IMG/VR virus record: IMGVR_UViG_3300025101_000190
Location: 1 to 23,781 of that record
Reading direction: 5' to 3' (one strand)
Origin: a virus
DNA length: 23,781 nucleotides
The notes beneath the pieces are model-generated. The model had not been told where the DNA came from. It saw only the letters and a program-made list of their open reading frames with translations, and made no database searches. The translations under genes and the position numbers were made by a program. Position 1 is the stretch's first letter; each line of letters starts with the position of its first letter. Of the stretch, positions 1-9,092 are shown piece after piece.

Positions 1-3000
1 TGTTATTTTTCCAGTCAAAACTTACTGGTCTTAACTCTTTTATTGCATCTAGTCCAAAAGTTATATCTGCTATGTTATCTTTTTTTCTTTCATCAGATAG
101 TGAAACAAGTGAACGATAATAAACAGCACCAGCATAGCTTACAAAAAATTCAAATTCGCTATTTGAACTATCATAAACATAATAAGTTTCAACAGAAGTA
201 GATCCTCCACCAACACAAGTTAGTTGAGCATGGTCTGAACCAACTCGTTTTTTTAATGTAAAACCTGAATCTGTGAGATTATCCGCAGTTTTTCCTATAA
301 GTAATGTACCTGCTGAATTTATTCTCACTCTTTCAGATCCATTAGTAAAAAATGTAATAGGATGGGCTGTTCCTCTTGAAATCTGAAAAACATTAGCATC
401 TGCATAAATAGTCGAATTCCTACTTCCACTTATACCAAAATCTATTCTTGAGCCATTGCTACTATCTATTTGCATAAATGCAGTACCACTATCTTCGTTT
501 ATAGCTAAACCTGTTCCTGAAAAAGATAAGGATAATGGGTCTACAGTTGTAGTACCTATACCAAGATCTCCTCCATTAGTAATGCTTAACGCGTAAGATG
601 CGTTAGTATGAAAATCAAAAGAGTTTGTGCTATGATTATAAGATATTATTCCTCTATATCTATCCTCACCACTTGTACCATCAGCAAAATAAATTGATCC
701 AGAAGCATCATCTGCGGTTACTAGAGTCATTCCATGATTTACTCCAGATCCGGTACCACCTAATACTAAATCGTCAGCTGATGTCCAATAATTTGAAGGA
801 GTTAATCCATTTAATCCAATTCTTTCAGAACTATCAATAATCAATGATGTAGCATCAGCATTATCGTCTATACCTTGAGAAGTAAAAGCACCGCCTACAG
901 TTAGATCAGAAGGTGTAGTTAATGCACCACTTAACTTAGCAGAAGTTACTGTGCTATCAGCAAGGGTAGTTGCTAAAGCAACATTACCTGTGCCATCAAA
1001 AGAAACTGCATTAGCAGTAACATTACCAGTCAAAGAAAAGTTTCTGCCTGTAGCTAAAGCAGTTGCTGTTGCAGCATTGCCTGATGTATTTTGATTACCT
1101 GCACTATTTACTCCAGGAAGATCTATATTTGCTGTACCATCAAAAGATACCCCACCAATCGTTCTAGCAGTAGCCAAAGCAGTTGTAGTATCAGCTACTA
1201 CTCCTGATAAATTATTAATAAAAGTGTTTGTAACTCTTGCGTCTATAGCGGCATTTGCCCTTGTATCAGTATAATATAAATTACTTGATCCTTCACTTAG
1301 ATCATCGGTATCTTTAGTGCCTAATCTTGTATCAAATCTTGCATCGGTATAGTAAAGATTAGTACCTTCTGATAAATCTGATGTAGATTTATTGCTTAAG
1401 TCTAAATTTGATCCTGTTTGTAGATTAACTCTTGCATCAGCTCTTGCGTTAGTATAATAAAGATTACTTCCTTCTGCAAGATCTCCAGTATCTTTAGTAC
1501 CTAGTCTTGTATCAAATCTTGCATCAGTGTAATATAAATTAGTACCTTCGCTTAAATTACTAGTACTAAAATTAGAAATACTAGAAACAGTACCCGTAAC
1601 ATTTCCTTCTAAATTTGCAACTAAAGTTGCGACACTATATCCAGTGCCAGAAGTATTAACTGTAGTTGTAGGTTCTGCTTGCAAATCTTTAAATAGTTTA
1701 AATTTGCCACTATCGTTTGCATCTCTAAATAAACCAGCATAGAGATCTTGTGATCCTGATGTATCATATAAACCATAAAAACCAATATCTACAGAATCTG
1801 CAGAATCGTTATTTTTAGCTAATTTTATTAATGGATCTTCTACGCTCAAAGTATCTGTATTTACTGTAACAGTAGTTCCATTTACAGTTAAATTTCCTGC
1901 AATAACAACATTGTCTGGTAAACCTATAGTAACGCTAGATGATTCTGATCCAGATCCACTAACTTCAACCTCATTAGTTGTTCCAGTAATATCTTGTACA
2001 TAATTACCTGTTGTTTTTGATCCTAAAGCAACAGAATTGTCATCTACGCTTGCAGCATTTACATTTAAAGCATTTACAAAAGACTGTGTAACCCTAGCAT
2101 CAATCGCTGAATTAGATCTTGCGTCAGTATAATATAAATTACTTGATCCTTCACTTAAATTATCAGTATCTTTAGTACCTAATCTAGTATCGAACCTTGC
2201 GTCTGTGTAATATAAATTAGTTCCTTCTGATAAATCACTTGTAGACTTACCAGAAAAAGCTGTATTAAATCTTGTTGCTGTATAGTATAAATTTGTACCT
2301 TCTGAAAGATCAGACGTAGATTTGTTTGATAAATCTAAGTTTGATCCTGTTTGTAAATTTACACGCGCATCAGCTCTTGCATTAGTATAGTATAAATTAC
2401 TTGATCCTTCGCTTAGATCATCTGTGTCTTTAGTACCTAATCTAGTATCAAATCTTGCATCTGTATAATATAAGTTTGATCCTTCTGTAAGATCTCCAGT
2501 ATCTTTAGTACCTAATCTAGTATCGAACCTTGCATCTGTATAATATAAATTGCTTGATCCTTCAGAAACTTTATCTGTATTAAAACTTATATTTGCAGTA
2601 CCGTCAAAAGAAGTATTATTAATAGTTCTTGCTGTTTGTAAAGCTGTTGCTGTAGACGCGTTACCAACTAATGCAGAGGTTACTTGATTAAATACTACAT
2701 TATCACCTGTTCCAACGCTTTGACCAATAGCAAAAGTAACGCTATTACTAGATGCCGTAGAAGTTACACCTGTTCCGCCTAACAAAGAAAGTGTTTCACT
2801 ATCAAGATCAATAGCTATTGTATTTGATCCATCGCTTATATCAAGATCCTGTATTGTGACTTGATTATCTACATATGCTTTTATTGATTGTTGCGTTGCT
2901 AATGCAGTATTGCTATTTGAACTAAAATTATCTTCATCTAAAATACTTGTAACAGTCTGTCCACTTGTGAAACTTAAACTCGATATTCCGTTAACAGTTC

Positions 3001-3244
3001 CACCATTTATATCTACTGTATTATCAGCAGATATAGAAAAAGGTAATGTGATCCAGCCATTATTTGTAGAATTTCTTATTTTTGCTAAACTGTTAGTCGT
3101 ATCAATCCAAATTTGATAGGCAAAAGTTGTAGAAGGTTCAGATGTGCTTGAATTATTAGATACTATTGCCTGTAAAACATTGTTAAGATCTGATCTAAAA
3201 TCTGCTCCGGATTGATTATCTAAAACGTAGTCGTGAGTTGCCAT
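1..3244 (-). CDS. Large tail fibre with C-terminal S74 chaperone domain (partial, runs off left edge)
   Basis: An uninterrupted minus-strand frame starts at the ATG at 3244 and is still open at base 1, giving at least 1081 residues (starts MATHDYVLDNQSG). It is the distal receptor-binding fibre of the tail. Residues about 227-383 and 565-675 hold ten copies of a repeat built on SEG(S/T)NLYYTDAR. Between them (about 445-550) is a Gly/Val/Asn/Thr-rich block containing GNLTVNGTTVTVN and VEDPLIKLAKNN, of a kind common in marine phage fibres. Near the left edge the sequence reads LSDERKKDNI (Ser1050-Asp1051), the opening motif of the endosialidase-type intramolecular chaperone (peptidase S74), which trimerises the fibre and then cuts itself off at that serine. 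Only about 32 residues of this domain are inside the window. No clear Shine-Dalgarno lies before the start; it is 20 bases after the preceding gene. Confidence 0.88.
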   Translation of the reverse strand, partial: MATHDYVLDNQSGADFRSDLNNVLQAIVSNNSSTSEPSTTFAYQIWIDTTNSLAKIRNSTNNGWITLPFSISADNTVDINGGTVNGISSLSFTSGQTVTSILDEDNFSSNSNTALATQQSIKAYVDNQVTIQDLDISDGSNTIAIDLDSETLSLLGGTGVTSTASSNSVTFAIGQSVGTGDNVVFNQVTSALVGNASTATALQTARTINNTSFDGTANISFNTDKVSEGSSNLYYTDARFDTRLGTKDTGDLTEGSNLYYTDARFDTRLGTKDTDDLSEGSSNLYYTNARADARVNLQTGSNLDLSNKSTSDLSEGTNLYYTATRFNTAFSGKSTSDLSEGTNLYYTDARFDTRLGTKDTDNLSEGSSNLYYTDARSNSAIDARVTQSFVNALNVNAASVDDNSVALGSKTTGNYVQDITGTTNEVEVSGSGSESSSVTIGLPDNVVIAGNLTVNGTTVTVNTDTLSVEDPLIKLAKNNDSADSVDIGFYGLYDTSGSQDLYAGLFRDANDSGKFKLFKDLQAEPTTTVNTSGTGYSVATLVANLEGNVTGTVSSISNFSTSNLSEGTNLYYTDARFDTRLGTKDTGDLAEGSNLYYTNARADARVNLQTGSNLDLSNKSTSDLSEGTNLYYTDARFDTRLGTKDTDDLSEGSSNLYYTDTRANAAIDARVTNTFINNLSGVVADTTTALATARTIGGVSFDGTANIDLPGVNSAGNQNTSGNAATATALATGRNFSLTGNVTANAVSFDGTGNVALATTLADSTVTSAKLSGALTTPSDLTVGGAFTSQGIDDNADATSLIIDSSERIGLNGLTPSNYWTSADDLVLGGTGSGVNHGMTLVTADDASGSIYFADGTSGEDRYRGIISYNHSTNSFDFHTNASYALSITNGGDLGIGTTTVDPLSLSFSGTGLAINEDSGTAFMQIDSSNGSRIDFGISGSRNSTIYADANVFQISRGTAHPITFFTNGSERVRINSAGTLLIGKTADNLTDSGFTLKKRVGSDHAQLTCVGGGSTSVETYYVYDSSNSEFEFFVSYAGAVYYRSLVSLSDERKKDNIADITFGLDAIKELRPVSFDWKNN
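1222..1552 (-). repeat. Second cluster of NLYYT-type fibre repeats (4 copies)
   Basis: Four in-frame copies of a 25-35 residue unit, SEGTNLYYTDARFDTRLGTK or variants, lie back to back. The second copy carries an insertion reading NLQTGSNLDLSNKSTSDL. The last copy ends ANAAIDARVTNTF instead of FDTRLGTK, marking the end of the array. At DNA level the units are very similar, so recombination between them is plausible. Confidence 0.85.
2095..2566 (-). repeat. First cluster of NLYYT-type fibre repeats (6 copies)
   Basis: Six in-frame copies of the SEG(S/T)NLYYTDAR unit. Copy 3 carries the same NLQTGSNLDLSNKSTSDL insertion as a copy in the other cluster, and copy 4 is divergent (TATRFNTAFSGK). The array ends in SNSAIDARVTQSF, matching the end of the second cluster. 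The two clusters therefore look like a duplicated segment separated by about 540 bases. Confidence 0.85.
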
Positions 3245-3264
3245 GTATGTATTATATTATGTTT

Positions 3265-3489
3265 TTAATCTGGTTTAGTTGGAAATACAATTGAATTTAA
3301 GTCATCATCATCTGTATAGTTGCTAGGTAAATCTCTAAGTTCTTGTCGGTAACTTGCCCATTCTGATTTTTTATGATCAGATAAAGGAGAATCAGGCATT
3401 TGTGTCCAATCTGAGTGTTTAAGTAAATTATCTCTAATATCTCTTAAATATGCTAAAGTTGTTGGTAAATTATTAGGTGTATATTCCAT
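3265..3489 (-). CDS. Small tail assembly chaperone-like protein (Phage_tail_APC type)
   Basis: A 74-residue protein. The core, RDIRDNLLKHSDWTQMPDSP followed by LSDHKKSEWASYRQELRDLP, is the typical signature of the small tail (fibre) assembly chaperone family, which in other phages is encoded near tail fibre genes. The C-terminal tail (YTDDDDLNSIVFPTKPD) is acidic. Its ATG overlaps the stop of the upstream tip protein gene by one base (TAATG), so it is probably translated by coupling to it, and it lies just before the tail fibre gene. The family assignment rests on the W-T-Q-x-P-D-S-P and W-x-x-Y-R-Q-x-L-R pattern. Its client is inferred to be the neighbouring fibre. Confidence 0.8.
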   Translation of the reverse strand: MEYTPNNLPTTLAYLRDIRDNLLKHSDWTQMPDSPLSDHKKSEWASYRQELRDLPSNYTDDDDLNSIVFPTKPD

Positions 3490-6401
3490 TAGACCGCTAA
3501 TCCTATTGCTTGAACATAACCTTGTGAAAAACCTAATTGACTATTATTAGGATCAAAGTTTTTAATACCTACATATATAGAAACTACATAAGAAGTATTT
3601 CCGCTTAAATTTGCAGTTGTTCCTAAAAGATGAGGTGATAAAGATTGTGTACCAGTTCTTACAAAACCTTGTTCTGATACTATAGTTCCGCTACTAGTTT
3701 TAACTTCTAAAACAGCAATACTTTCTTCATCTCCACCTACAGTTCCTACAGGATTACCTGAACAGTAAAATGCATAAGGTTTTGTGCCAGAAAATGAAGG
3801 TGTAGTAAAACTTTTATTTGCTAGTTGAAACAAAGTATATGTGCCATTATTATTAAAAGGACTACTTGATAAAAATGTAGTAAGACTTGTACCTTGACCA
3901 TAATAGAAAGATATTACATTGTCAGTAGTTGTTCCGTTTGTTTTAGATCCTGTAGCTACGCCTATGTTACCTGCTGTGCCACTTATAGCAATGCCCGAAA
4001 TACTTAGACTGTTAGCAGCTATTCTAGAGGCGTTTAAAGTACCTGCTGTTATATCATCGGCAGATATTGCACCAAAAACACCAGAAGTTGATGTTAAAGT
4101 ATTAGCTGCTATTTCATTTGCAGTAATTGTATTAGCTGCAATTTTTGCAGCTGTTATTGCGTCAGTAGCTATCTTAGCCGTAGTTACACCATCGCTTGAT
4201 CCTGTTGAATCAGCAATTGTTGGAGTAGTAACAGAACCATCTTGCAGATCATTTGTTTTAATTGGTTTATCAGCTATGCTAAATGTTAAAGTTGTTGCAT
4301 TAGACTCTGTTCCGGTACTATTAAGCGCAGTAATACTTGCAACGTAATTTGATCCAATAGGTAAAAAATTAAGATCTGAAAAATGTTTATCTACTATTGT
4401 ATTTAGTAATTGATTGCTACTGCTATCTACAATATTAACTCTATATTGATAATAAGGATAATCTGTAGGAACGTCCCAAGAAATAAAAGGTCTACCTGTT
4501 GATGATGAATTAGTATCAGTAAATGCTAAATTAGTTGGAGCTTTTACAGCAAAAATAGTAGGTAAATCCATTACGTCGTTTACGCTTTGTTGCGGTGGTA
4601 CAGTCCAAGAGTAAACGTCAAAGTATTCTATAAGCACTACTCTGACTAAACCGTTTTCTTGTAATTCTAATTGAGCTACTCTCATAACTTTTCCACTTAA
4701 GCCAAAACCTGCTGCAGTAAAATCTACAATATCTCCTATATTTAGCTTATACATTTCTATCGTTCCTGTAAAAGAAACTGCCATTTGATTTCTTGATCTT
4801 GTTAATATACCCTTAGCTAGATTGAAGGCAATATAAGGATCTGTAACATGAGGAAACTGCGCAGTGATTTCTAGTTCTTCACCGCCATCGTCTGATGTAA
4901 AATTTGGACTAGCATTGTGCAAAGCTGTAATAGTATCTGGCTCAAAATCATTTTGTCCGTTTACAAATTCAACAACAACTTTATTTGCTCTTGCGTCTTT
5001 ACTACCATAACTTATTTCCATCCCTTCTTTTCCAATAATATGATCATCTGTAATGCTAAATGTTGAGCTTCCTACGTTTTCAATATGTAATTCAAATTTT
5101 CCATCTACATAAACAAAAATACCTCTCATGCAAGCAAGTAATTCTTTAGCATTTTCTATTATGTTATTATCAGGATCAATTACGCCATTACAATGAAATT
5201 TTGGTATTAATGTATTTGCATTAGCAACTGTACCATCTATGTCATAATTTTGTGTAAGTGGGTGTTGTGAATCCCATACGACTACATATTTATTTGATGA
5301 AGCAAAAGGAAATTTATATTTATAAACCTCTGTAATTATTCTATTATTAACTATAGTATTTCCGCCATTATCTTTTAAAATAATTTTTTCTCCGACTTTA
5401 AATTTTTTCCAATCGGAAAAATTATCGATAAAAGCAGAAGATAGTCCAGAAGTACCGGACCAAGCTACAGCAGATTCTGATCCGTTAAAGTCTGGTCCAT
5501 TATTTGTATTATCACAAATATTTGCAGCTGCAGAAAAAGTAGTCATATTTATGACGCTATCAGATAATCCTTTTCCATATTCGTCATTAGTAATGTAATC
5601 TAAAAAAGTTAAAGCAGGATTGTTTGACCATTCGTATGTAGAAGTATTACCAAACGTTTGTGAAGAGTCTCTTGGATCATAAACTTTTTTTCCTTGTACT
5701 GTCACAGTTAGCTGAGGTACATTTCTAAACATTCCTTCTGTGTCGTAATGATATTTTGCCGCAATATACGCTATACCGTTAAGTTTATGATTAGAAGTCC
5801 ACTTTGATATAGAAGCATCTAACATTGGATCTACTGTTTGAGTTGCAGCTCCGTGATGTAAATTAAAAACCATTCTATAAACTCCAGTAGGATCAGTTCC
5901 TTCTCCTGAAACAGAGGTAATATTTCCTGATTGTGCAGCTGTATTTAAACTACCTGCACCAGACGATATTTTATCTGATCCAATATAGTAACCATCTTTA
6001 AATCTTTCAGAATTAGTTATTAAGTCGCCATCAATTCTTATGCTGTTTCTATTTATATTTTCTAGTTCACCAACTCCTAACGCATAAACAACAAACAAGT
6101 CTTTGTTTTCATTATTGCGCGTTTCCATATACACTATTTGTGCACCTACTCTTCTTGATCCATATATAACAGGTATTCTTCCACCTGCAATGATCTTATT
6201 TGCCTTAATACCTTCTGTTTTTTGTTGTAAATTTTTAGCTTGATCTTTTGCGTCTAAGTAACCAGCTACTCCTGATGTAACACCTAATACAGCAGCTGCT
6301 ATTAATAATGGAAAACCTATAGGACTACCTGCCAAAAAAGCAATACCTAATGCGGTTCCAACAATGCCAGCAGCTTCTCCAAGTTTTCTAAAAAAACTCA
6401 T
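3489..6401 (-). CDS. Lambda J-like tail tip / host specificity protein
   Basis: A 970-residue tail tip protein that would cap the tube and contact the host. Residues about 12-48 are hydrophobic and glycine-rich. Residues 76-93 (IPVIYGSRRVGAQIVYMETR) and 260-279 (NNPALTFLDYITNDEYGKGL) match landmarks of the lambda J family, the latter corresponding to the family's NPA-x3-L-D-x-L-T-N-x-x-Y/F-G-x-G-L block. A fibronectin type III-like domain spans about 620-710. After it comes a low-complexity stretch of A-x-x-I-A-x-x-T-I-T units (about 735-800), then a beta-rich C-terminus. Lambda J is longer (1132 residues). The start overlaps the preceding stop as ATGA. No K- or I-like genes precede it, unlike lambda. 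The variable C-terminal part is the likely host-range segment. Confidence 0.85.
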   Translation of the reverse strand: MSFFRKLGEAAGIVGTALGIAFLAGSPIGFPLLIAAAVLGVTSGVAGYLDAKDQAKNLQQKTEGIKANKIIAGGRIPVIYGSRRVGAQIVYMETRNNENKDLFVVYALGVGELENINRNSIRIDGDLITNSERFKDGYYIGSDKISSGAGSLNTAAQSGNITSVSGEGTDPTGVYRMVFNLHHGAATQTVDPMLDASISKWTSNHKLNGIAYIAAKYHYDTEGMFRNVPQLTVTVQGKKVYDPRDSSQTFGNTSTYEWSNNPALTFLDYITNDEYGKGLSDSVINMTTFSAAANICDNTNNGPDFNGSESAVAWSGTSGLSSAFIDNFSDWKKFKVGEKIILKDNGGNTIVNNRIITEVYKYKFPFASSNKYVVVWDSQHPLTQNYDIDGTVANANTLIPKFHCNGVIDPDNNIIENAKELLACMRGIFVYVDGKFELHIENVGSSTFSITDDHIIGKEGMEISYGSKDARANKVVVEFVNGQNDFEPDTITALHNASPNFTSDDGGEELEITAQFPHVTDPYIAFNLAKGILTRSRNQMAVSFTGTIEMYKLNIGDIVDFTAAGFGLSGKVMRVAQLELQENGLVRVVLIEYFDVYSWTVPPQQSVNDVMDLPTIFAVKAPTNLAFTDTNSSSTGRPFISWDVPTDYPYYQYRVNIVDSSSNQLLNTIVDKHFSDLNFLPIGSNYVASITALNSTGTESNATTLTFSIADKPIKTNDLQDGSVTTPTIADSTGSSDGVTTAKIATDAITAAKIAANTITANEIAANTLTSTSGVFGAISADDITAGTLNASRIAANSLSISGIAISGTAGNIGVATGSKTNGTTTDNVISFYYGQGTSLTTFLSSSPFNNNGTYTLFQLANKSFTTPSFSGTKPYAFYCSGNPVGTVGGDEESIAVLEVKTSSGTIVSEQGFVRTGTQSLSPHLLGTTANLSGNTSYVVSIYVGIKNFDPNNSQLGFSQGYVQAIGLAV

Positions 6402-6949
6402 GCTTTACCCCATTTTAAATTAGGTTTAACTTCTGTTGCAAATTGTAAACCAAGATCTCCTGATGAAAAGTTTTGCTGTGATTCATCTGTATAGTATCTT
6501 CCTTTTTTTAAGGACCAGTTAGACCATTGAGTACTTACATTTAATTGTAAAATACTATTATCAATATTTTCTTTGATGCTTACAGTGTCTATAAAACCTG
6601 TAAAATAATTTATTGCGCCTACAAATGAATTTGATGAATTTAAAAAACCTAATAAAACTTCAACTTTTATATCTGTAAAATCTCCATTTTGTACTTGGCT
6701 CCTAACTTGATCAGAAACATTGCTAAAGCTTATACTCATACTTTCTACTTCTAATTTTCCTTTTTCTGATATTTGATCAACAGAGATCAATGAACCGCCT
6801 GCTTCGTAACTTTCTGAGTTAAAAGTAAGATCATAAGCCCAATTAGTAAGTCTGATCACAGTTCCGGTATGTAATTTTATAAGAAAAGCAATCTGTGTAG
6901 ATTCGTTAGAAACTTCAGTTTGTAAGTCTGATGATAATGTTCTAGGCAT
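6398..6949 (-). CDS. Minor tail protein, DUF2163/BR0599-like (lambda L position)
   Basis: A 183-residue beta-rich protein located immediately before the J-like gene, where lambda has its tail tip genes. It begins MPRTLSSDLQTEVSNESTQI. The C-terminal part, LKKGRYYTDESQQNFSSGDL, resembles the G-R-x-Y-x-D-x-x-Q-x-x-x-x-x-G-D pattern of the phage DUF2163/BR0599 tail proteins, which sit next to tail tip proteins in other siphoviruses. There is no cysteine cluster like that of lambda gpL, so a literal L orthologue is not claimed; a DUF1833-type minor tail protein is the alternative. The start overlaps the preceding stop (TAATG). Confidence 0.6.
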   Translation of the reverse strand: MPRTLSSDLQTEVSNESTQIAFLIKLHTGTVIRLTNWAYDLTFNSESYEAGGSLISVDQISEKGKLEVESMSISFSNVSDQVRSQVQNGDFTDIKVEVLLGFLNSSNSFVGAINYFTGFIDTVSIKENIDNSILQLNVSTQWSNWSLKKGRYYTDESQQNFSSGDLGLQFATEVKPNLKWGKA

Positions 6950-7554
6950 TAAGTAATTACCTCTCTAACTTCAAAACTAATACTATATAAACCATTTGCG
7001 CTAGTTGTATACATAATTTCATTGCTAGAAAGATAAACTGTAAAAGATGGTTTATTGACGGTAACAGCTTCATTATTTGCTAGACTACTAACTAATGCCG
7101 GTGATATTAAAACTGTACATTCTCCTGATCCATTAGAATCTATATCTGACTGTACCATATACACCTTTGAATGATTAGCAAACTTTATAAGATCTCCTGC
7201 TTTTAAAACGCCAGATGTACTTGCGTCAAAACCATCTAAAACTATAGAAGCATCTCCAGAGGAATGTGCACCGTTGACTAAAATGTCTGTTTGTGTTCTG
7301 TTTGATCCTAAATTATCTGTAGGGTGTTGTATTGTAAAATTTTCAAAACCACCTTTTTGTTTTTGTAAAAAAGCAAATATACTTTGTGATTCTTCTTGAG
7401 TCATTGGTGGCATAGAAACTTGAAAAGAAAAATATTGAGATCCTATAAGTCTTGATGACTTTTTACCAGATAAAGTTTGATTTATTAAAACTGGTCTATT
7501 ATCTCTAAAATTTAAAGTTCTAAAAGCAGGACTTGTAGGAAAAGCACCACTCAT
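6949..7554 (-). CDS. Minor tail protein, distal tail-like (lambda M position)
   Basis: A 201-residue protein directly downstream of the tape measure gene, a position held by lambda gpM and by distal tail proteins elsewhere. The N-terminus reads FPTSPAFRTLNFRDNRPVL, then an Arg/Gly-rich strand and MPPMTQEESQSIFAFLQKQK. This is a frequent architecture in phage tail completion proteins whose N-terminal domain packs on the tail tube. The C-terminal half is beta-rich and ends ISFEVREVIT. Stop/start overlaps (TAATG) join it to both neighbours. The role is inferred mainly from position; no catalytic motif is visible. Confidence 0.55.
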   Translation of the reverse strand: MSGAFPTSPAFRTLNFRDNRPVLINQTLSGKKSSRLIGSQYFSFQVSMPPMTQEESQSIFAFLQKQKGGFENFTIQHPTDNLGSNRTQTDILVNGAHSSGDASIVLDGFDASTSGVLKAGDLIKFANHSKVYMVQSDIDSNGSGECTVLISPALVSSLANNEAVTVNKPSFTVYLSSNEIMYTTSANGLYSISFEVREVIT

Positions 7555-9092
7555 TACACAACACCCATTTTTCCATTATTGTGCATTGCATTATTGATTA
7601 TTTGTGTAATAAGTTGTTTTCTAGATGCTAATAAAACGTCAAAACTTTGTGCATCTACTGTATTAATATTAAAATTAACAGTCGTACCGCCAGACGCTTG
7701 GCCTTTAGTATGATCTATAACTGTTTCATTTGGATGTAGTATTGCAGGAAAACCACCTCTTCCGTCAACTCCACCTGATCTTGATCCTGATCCTGTAAAA
7801 CCACCGCCATCAAAGCTTTTAAATTGAAAGTCAGGGATCATATTTGCAATAGGTCCTAGTATTGTTTTTCTAACAAAGATCCTTAAAATTTCTTTTATAA
7901 CAAAATCACTAAAACTTTTAAAGCTTAGTTTACCACTTTGTAAGCTATTTACTAAAGAATCTTCAAAAGATTTCATAGCGCCAACTAAACTTGTTTTTAT
8001 AACATTACTATCTTGTTTCATTTGATCTCTAAATTTAGCAAGAGGATCTAAAAGATCAGTAAGACCTGCTTTAAAACCATCTGTAAAATCTCCTGCAGAG
8101 TCTGATGCTGAGACTATAGCAAGTTGTGCTGCGCTTATTTTTAACCTAAACTGTTCCATTGCTTCATTAGTAAAGGCAACACCATCAGACATTATTCCAA
8201 AACCTGTTGCTATAAACTTAACATTATTTGCTATTTCCATCATAGCAATACCCATTTCTTCAAAAGTATTAAGTATTTCGATTGCTATAGTTTGACCAAG
8301 CATTTTAAAACCACCATCAGATTCTGCAATCTTTGTAATAAAAGTTCCAAATTCTTGAGCTAAACTTTGTAAAGCAGGTAAAAAAGAGGTTGTAATATTA
8401 TTTATTAGTGCACCAAATTGTAATTTTATAACAGCTACAGTATCATTAAATTTTTGTGTTTTATTAATTACATCATCGCCTAAAATTATTCCTAATCTTT
8501 GAGCTCTTTCTATAAACTCATCAATACCTTTTTTACCATCTCTAAATGTTTCTGATAAAAATATACCAGCTCTACCAAATAAATTTGCAAGAGCAGTAGC
8601 TCTTTCTTGTTCTGATCCAAGGTTTTTAATTCCTTCTGCTGTATCTCCTAAAATATCATCAAAACTTCTTAAGTTACCATCACTATCTTTGATAGAAACT
8701 CCAAGATCTTTAAAAATATCTGCTTGTGTTTTTAATCCTCTTCCTGCATCACCAATGGATCTTGCAAACTTAACAAGTCCTTTTTGTGTTTGTTCTATAG
8801 AAGATCCTGATTCAATAGCAGCTAATTGAAATGCTTGTAGGGTCTTTGTCGTCACCCCTGTCCGCAGAGCTGTTTTTCCTAGTGTATCAATAAAATCAAA
8901 AGATTTTTTAAAAACTACTACTAAAGCACCTGCTAAACCACCTAATCCAAGTGCTAATTTACCAATGGCTGCTCCAGCACCTGCAGCAAACTTACCAACA
9001 GCTTTTAAACCTTTGTTTAAAGAAGAAAAAGCTTTTTGGCTTTTTGAAACAACCTCTAAAACTATTTGATATTTACTTTTTGCTAATGCCAT
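7554..9092 (-). CDS. Tape measure protein (lambda H-like)
   Basis: A 512-residue protein that would set tail length and be ejected with the DNA. Residues about 35-61 form a Gly/Ala-rich hydrophobic segment (FAAGAGAAIGKLALGLGGLA and following). The middle is helical, with many Lys, Asp and Leu. The C-terminus has FDGGGFTGSGSRSGG and then FPAILHPNETVIDH, the usual closing motif of lambda-type tape measures. At about 0.15 nm per residue it predicts a tail near 75-80 nm, which is short for a siphovirus (inference). The start codon lies inside the end of the frameshifted T reading frame, with a 20-base overlap, matching the lambda G-T-H arrangement. It joins the next gene by TAATG. Confidence 0.9.
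   Translation of the reverse strand: MALAKSKYQIVLEVVSKSQKAFSSLNKGLKAVGKFAAGAGAAIGKLALGLGGLAGALVVVFKKSFDFIDTLGKTALRTGVTTKTLQAFQLAAIESGSSIEQTQKGLVKFARSIGDAGRGLKTQADIFKDLGVSIKDSDGNLRSFDDILGDTAEGIKNLGSEQERATALANLFGRAGIFLSETFRDGKKGIDEFIERAQRLGIILGDDVINKTQKFNDTVAVIKLQFGALINNITTSFLPALQSLAQEFGTFITKIAESDGGFKMLGQTIAIEILNTFEEMGIAMMEIANNVKFIATGFGIMSDGVAFTNEAMEQFRLKISAAQLAIVSASDSAGDFTDGFKAGLTDLLDPLAKFRDQMKQDSNVIKTSLVGAMKSFEDSLVNSLQSGKLSFKSFSDFVIKEILRIFVRKTILGPIANMIPDFQFKSFDGGGFTGSGSRSGGVDGRGGFPAILHPNETVIDHTKGQASGGTTVNFNINTVDAQSFDVLLASRKQLITQIINNAMHNNGKMGVV

Noticed and set aside
3919-4347. Plus-strand open frame of 142 codons inside the J-like gene
   Set aside because: It is the antisense of the Ala/Ile/Thr-repeat part of the J-like protein, is hydrophobic and low in complexity, and has no ribosome site or neighbouring plus-strand genes.
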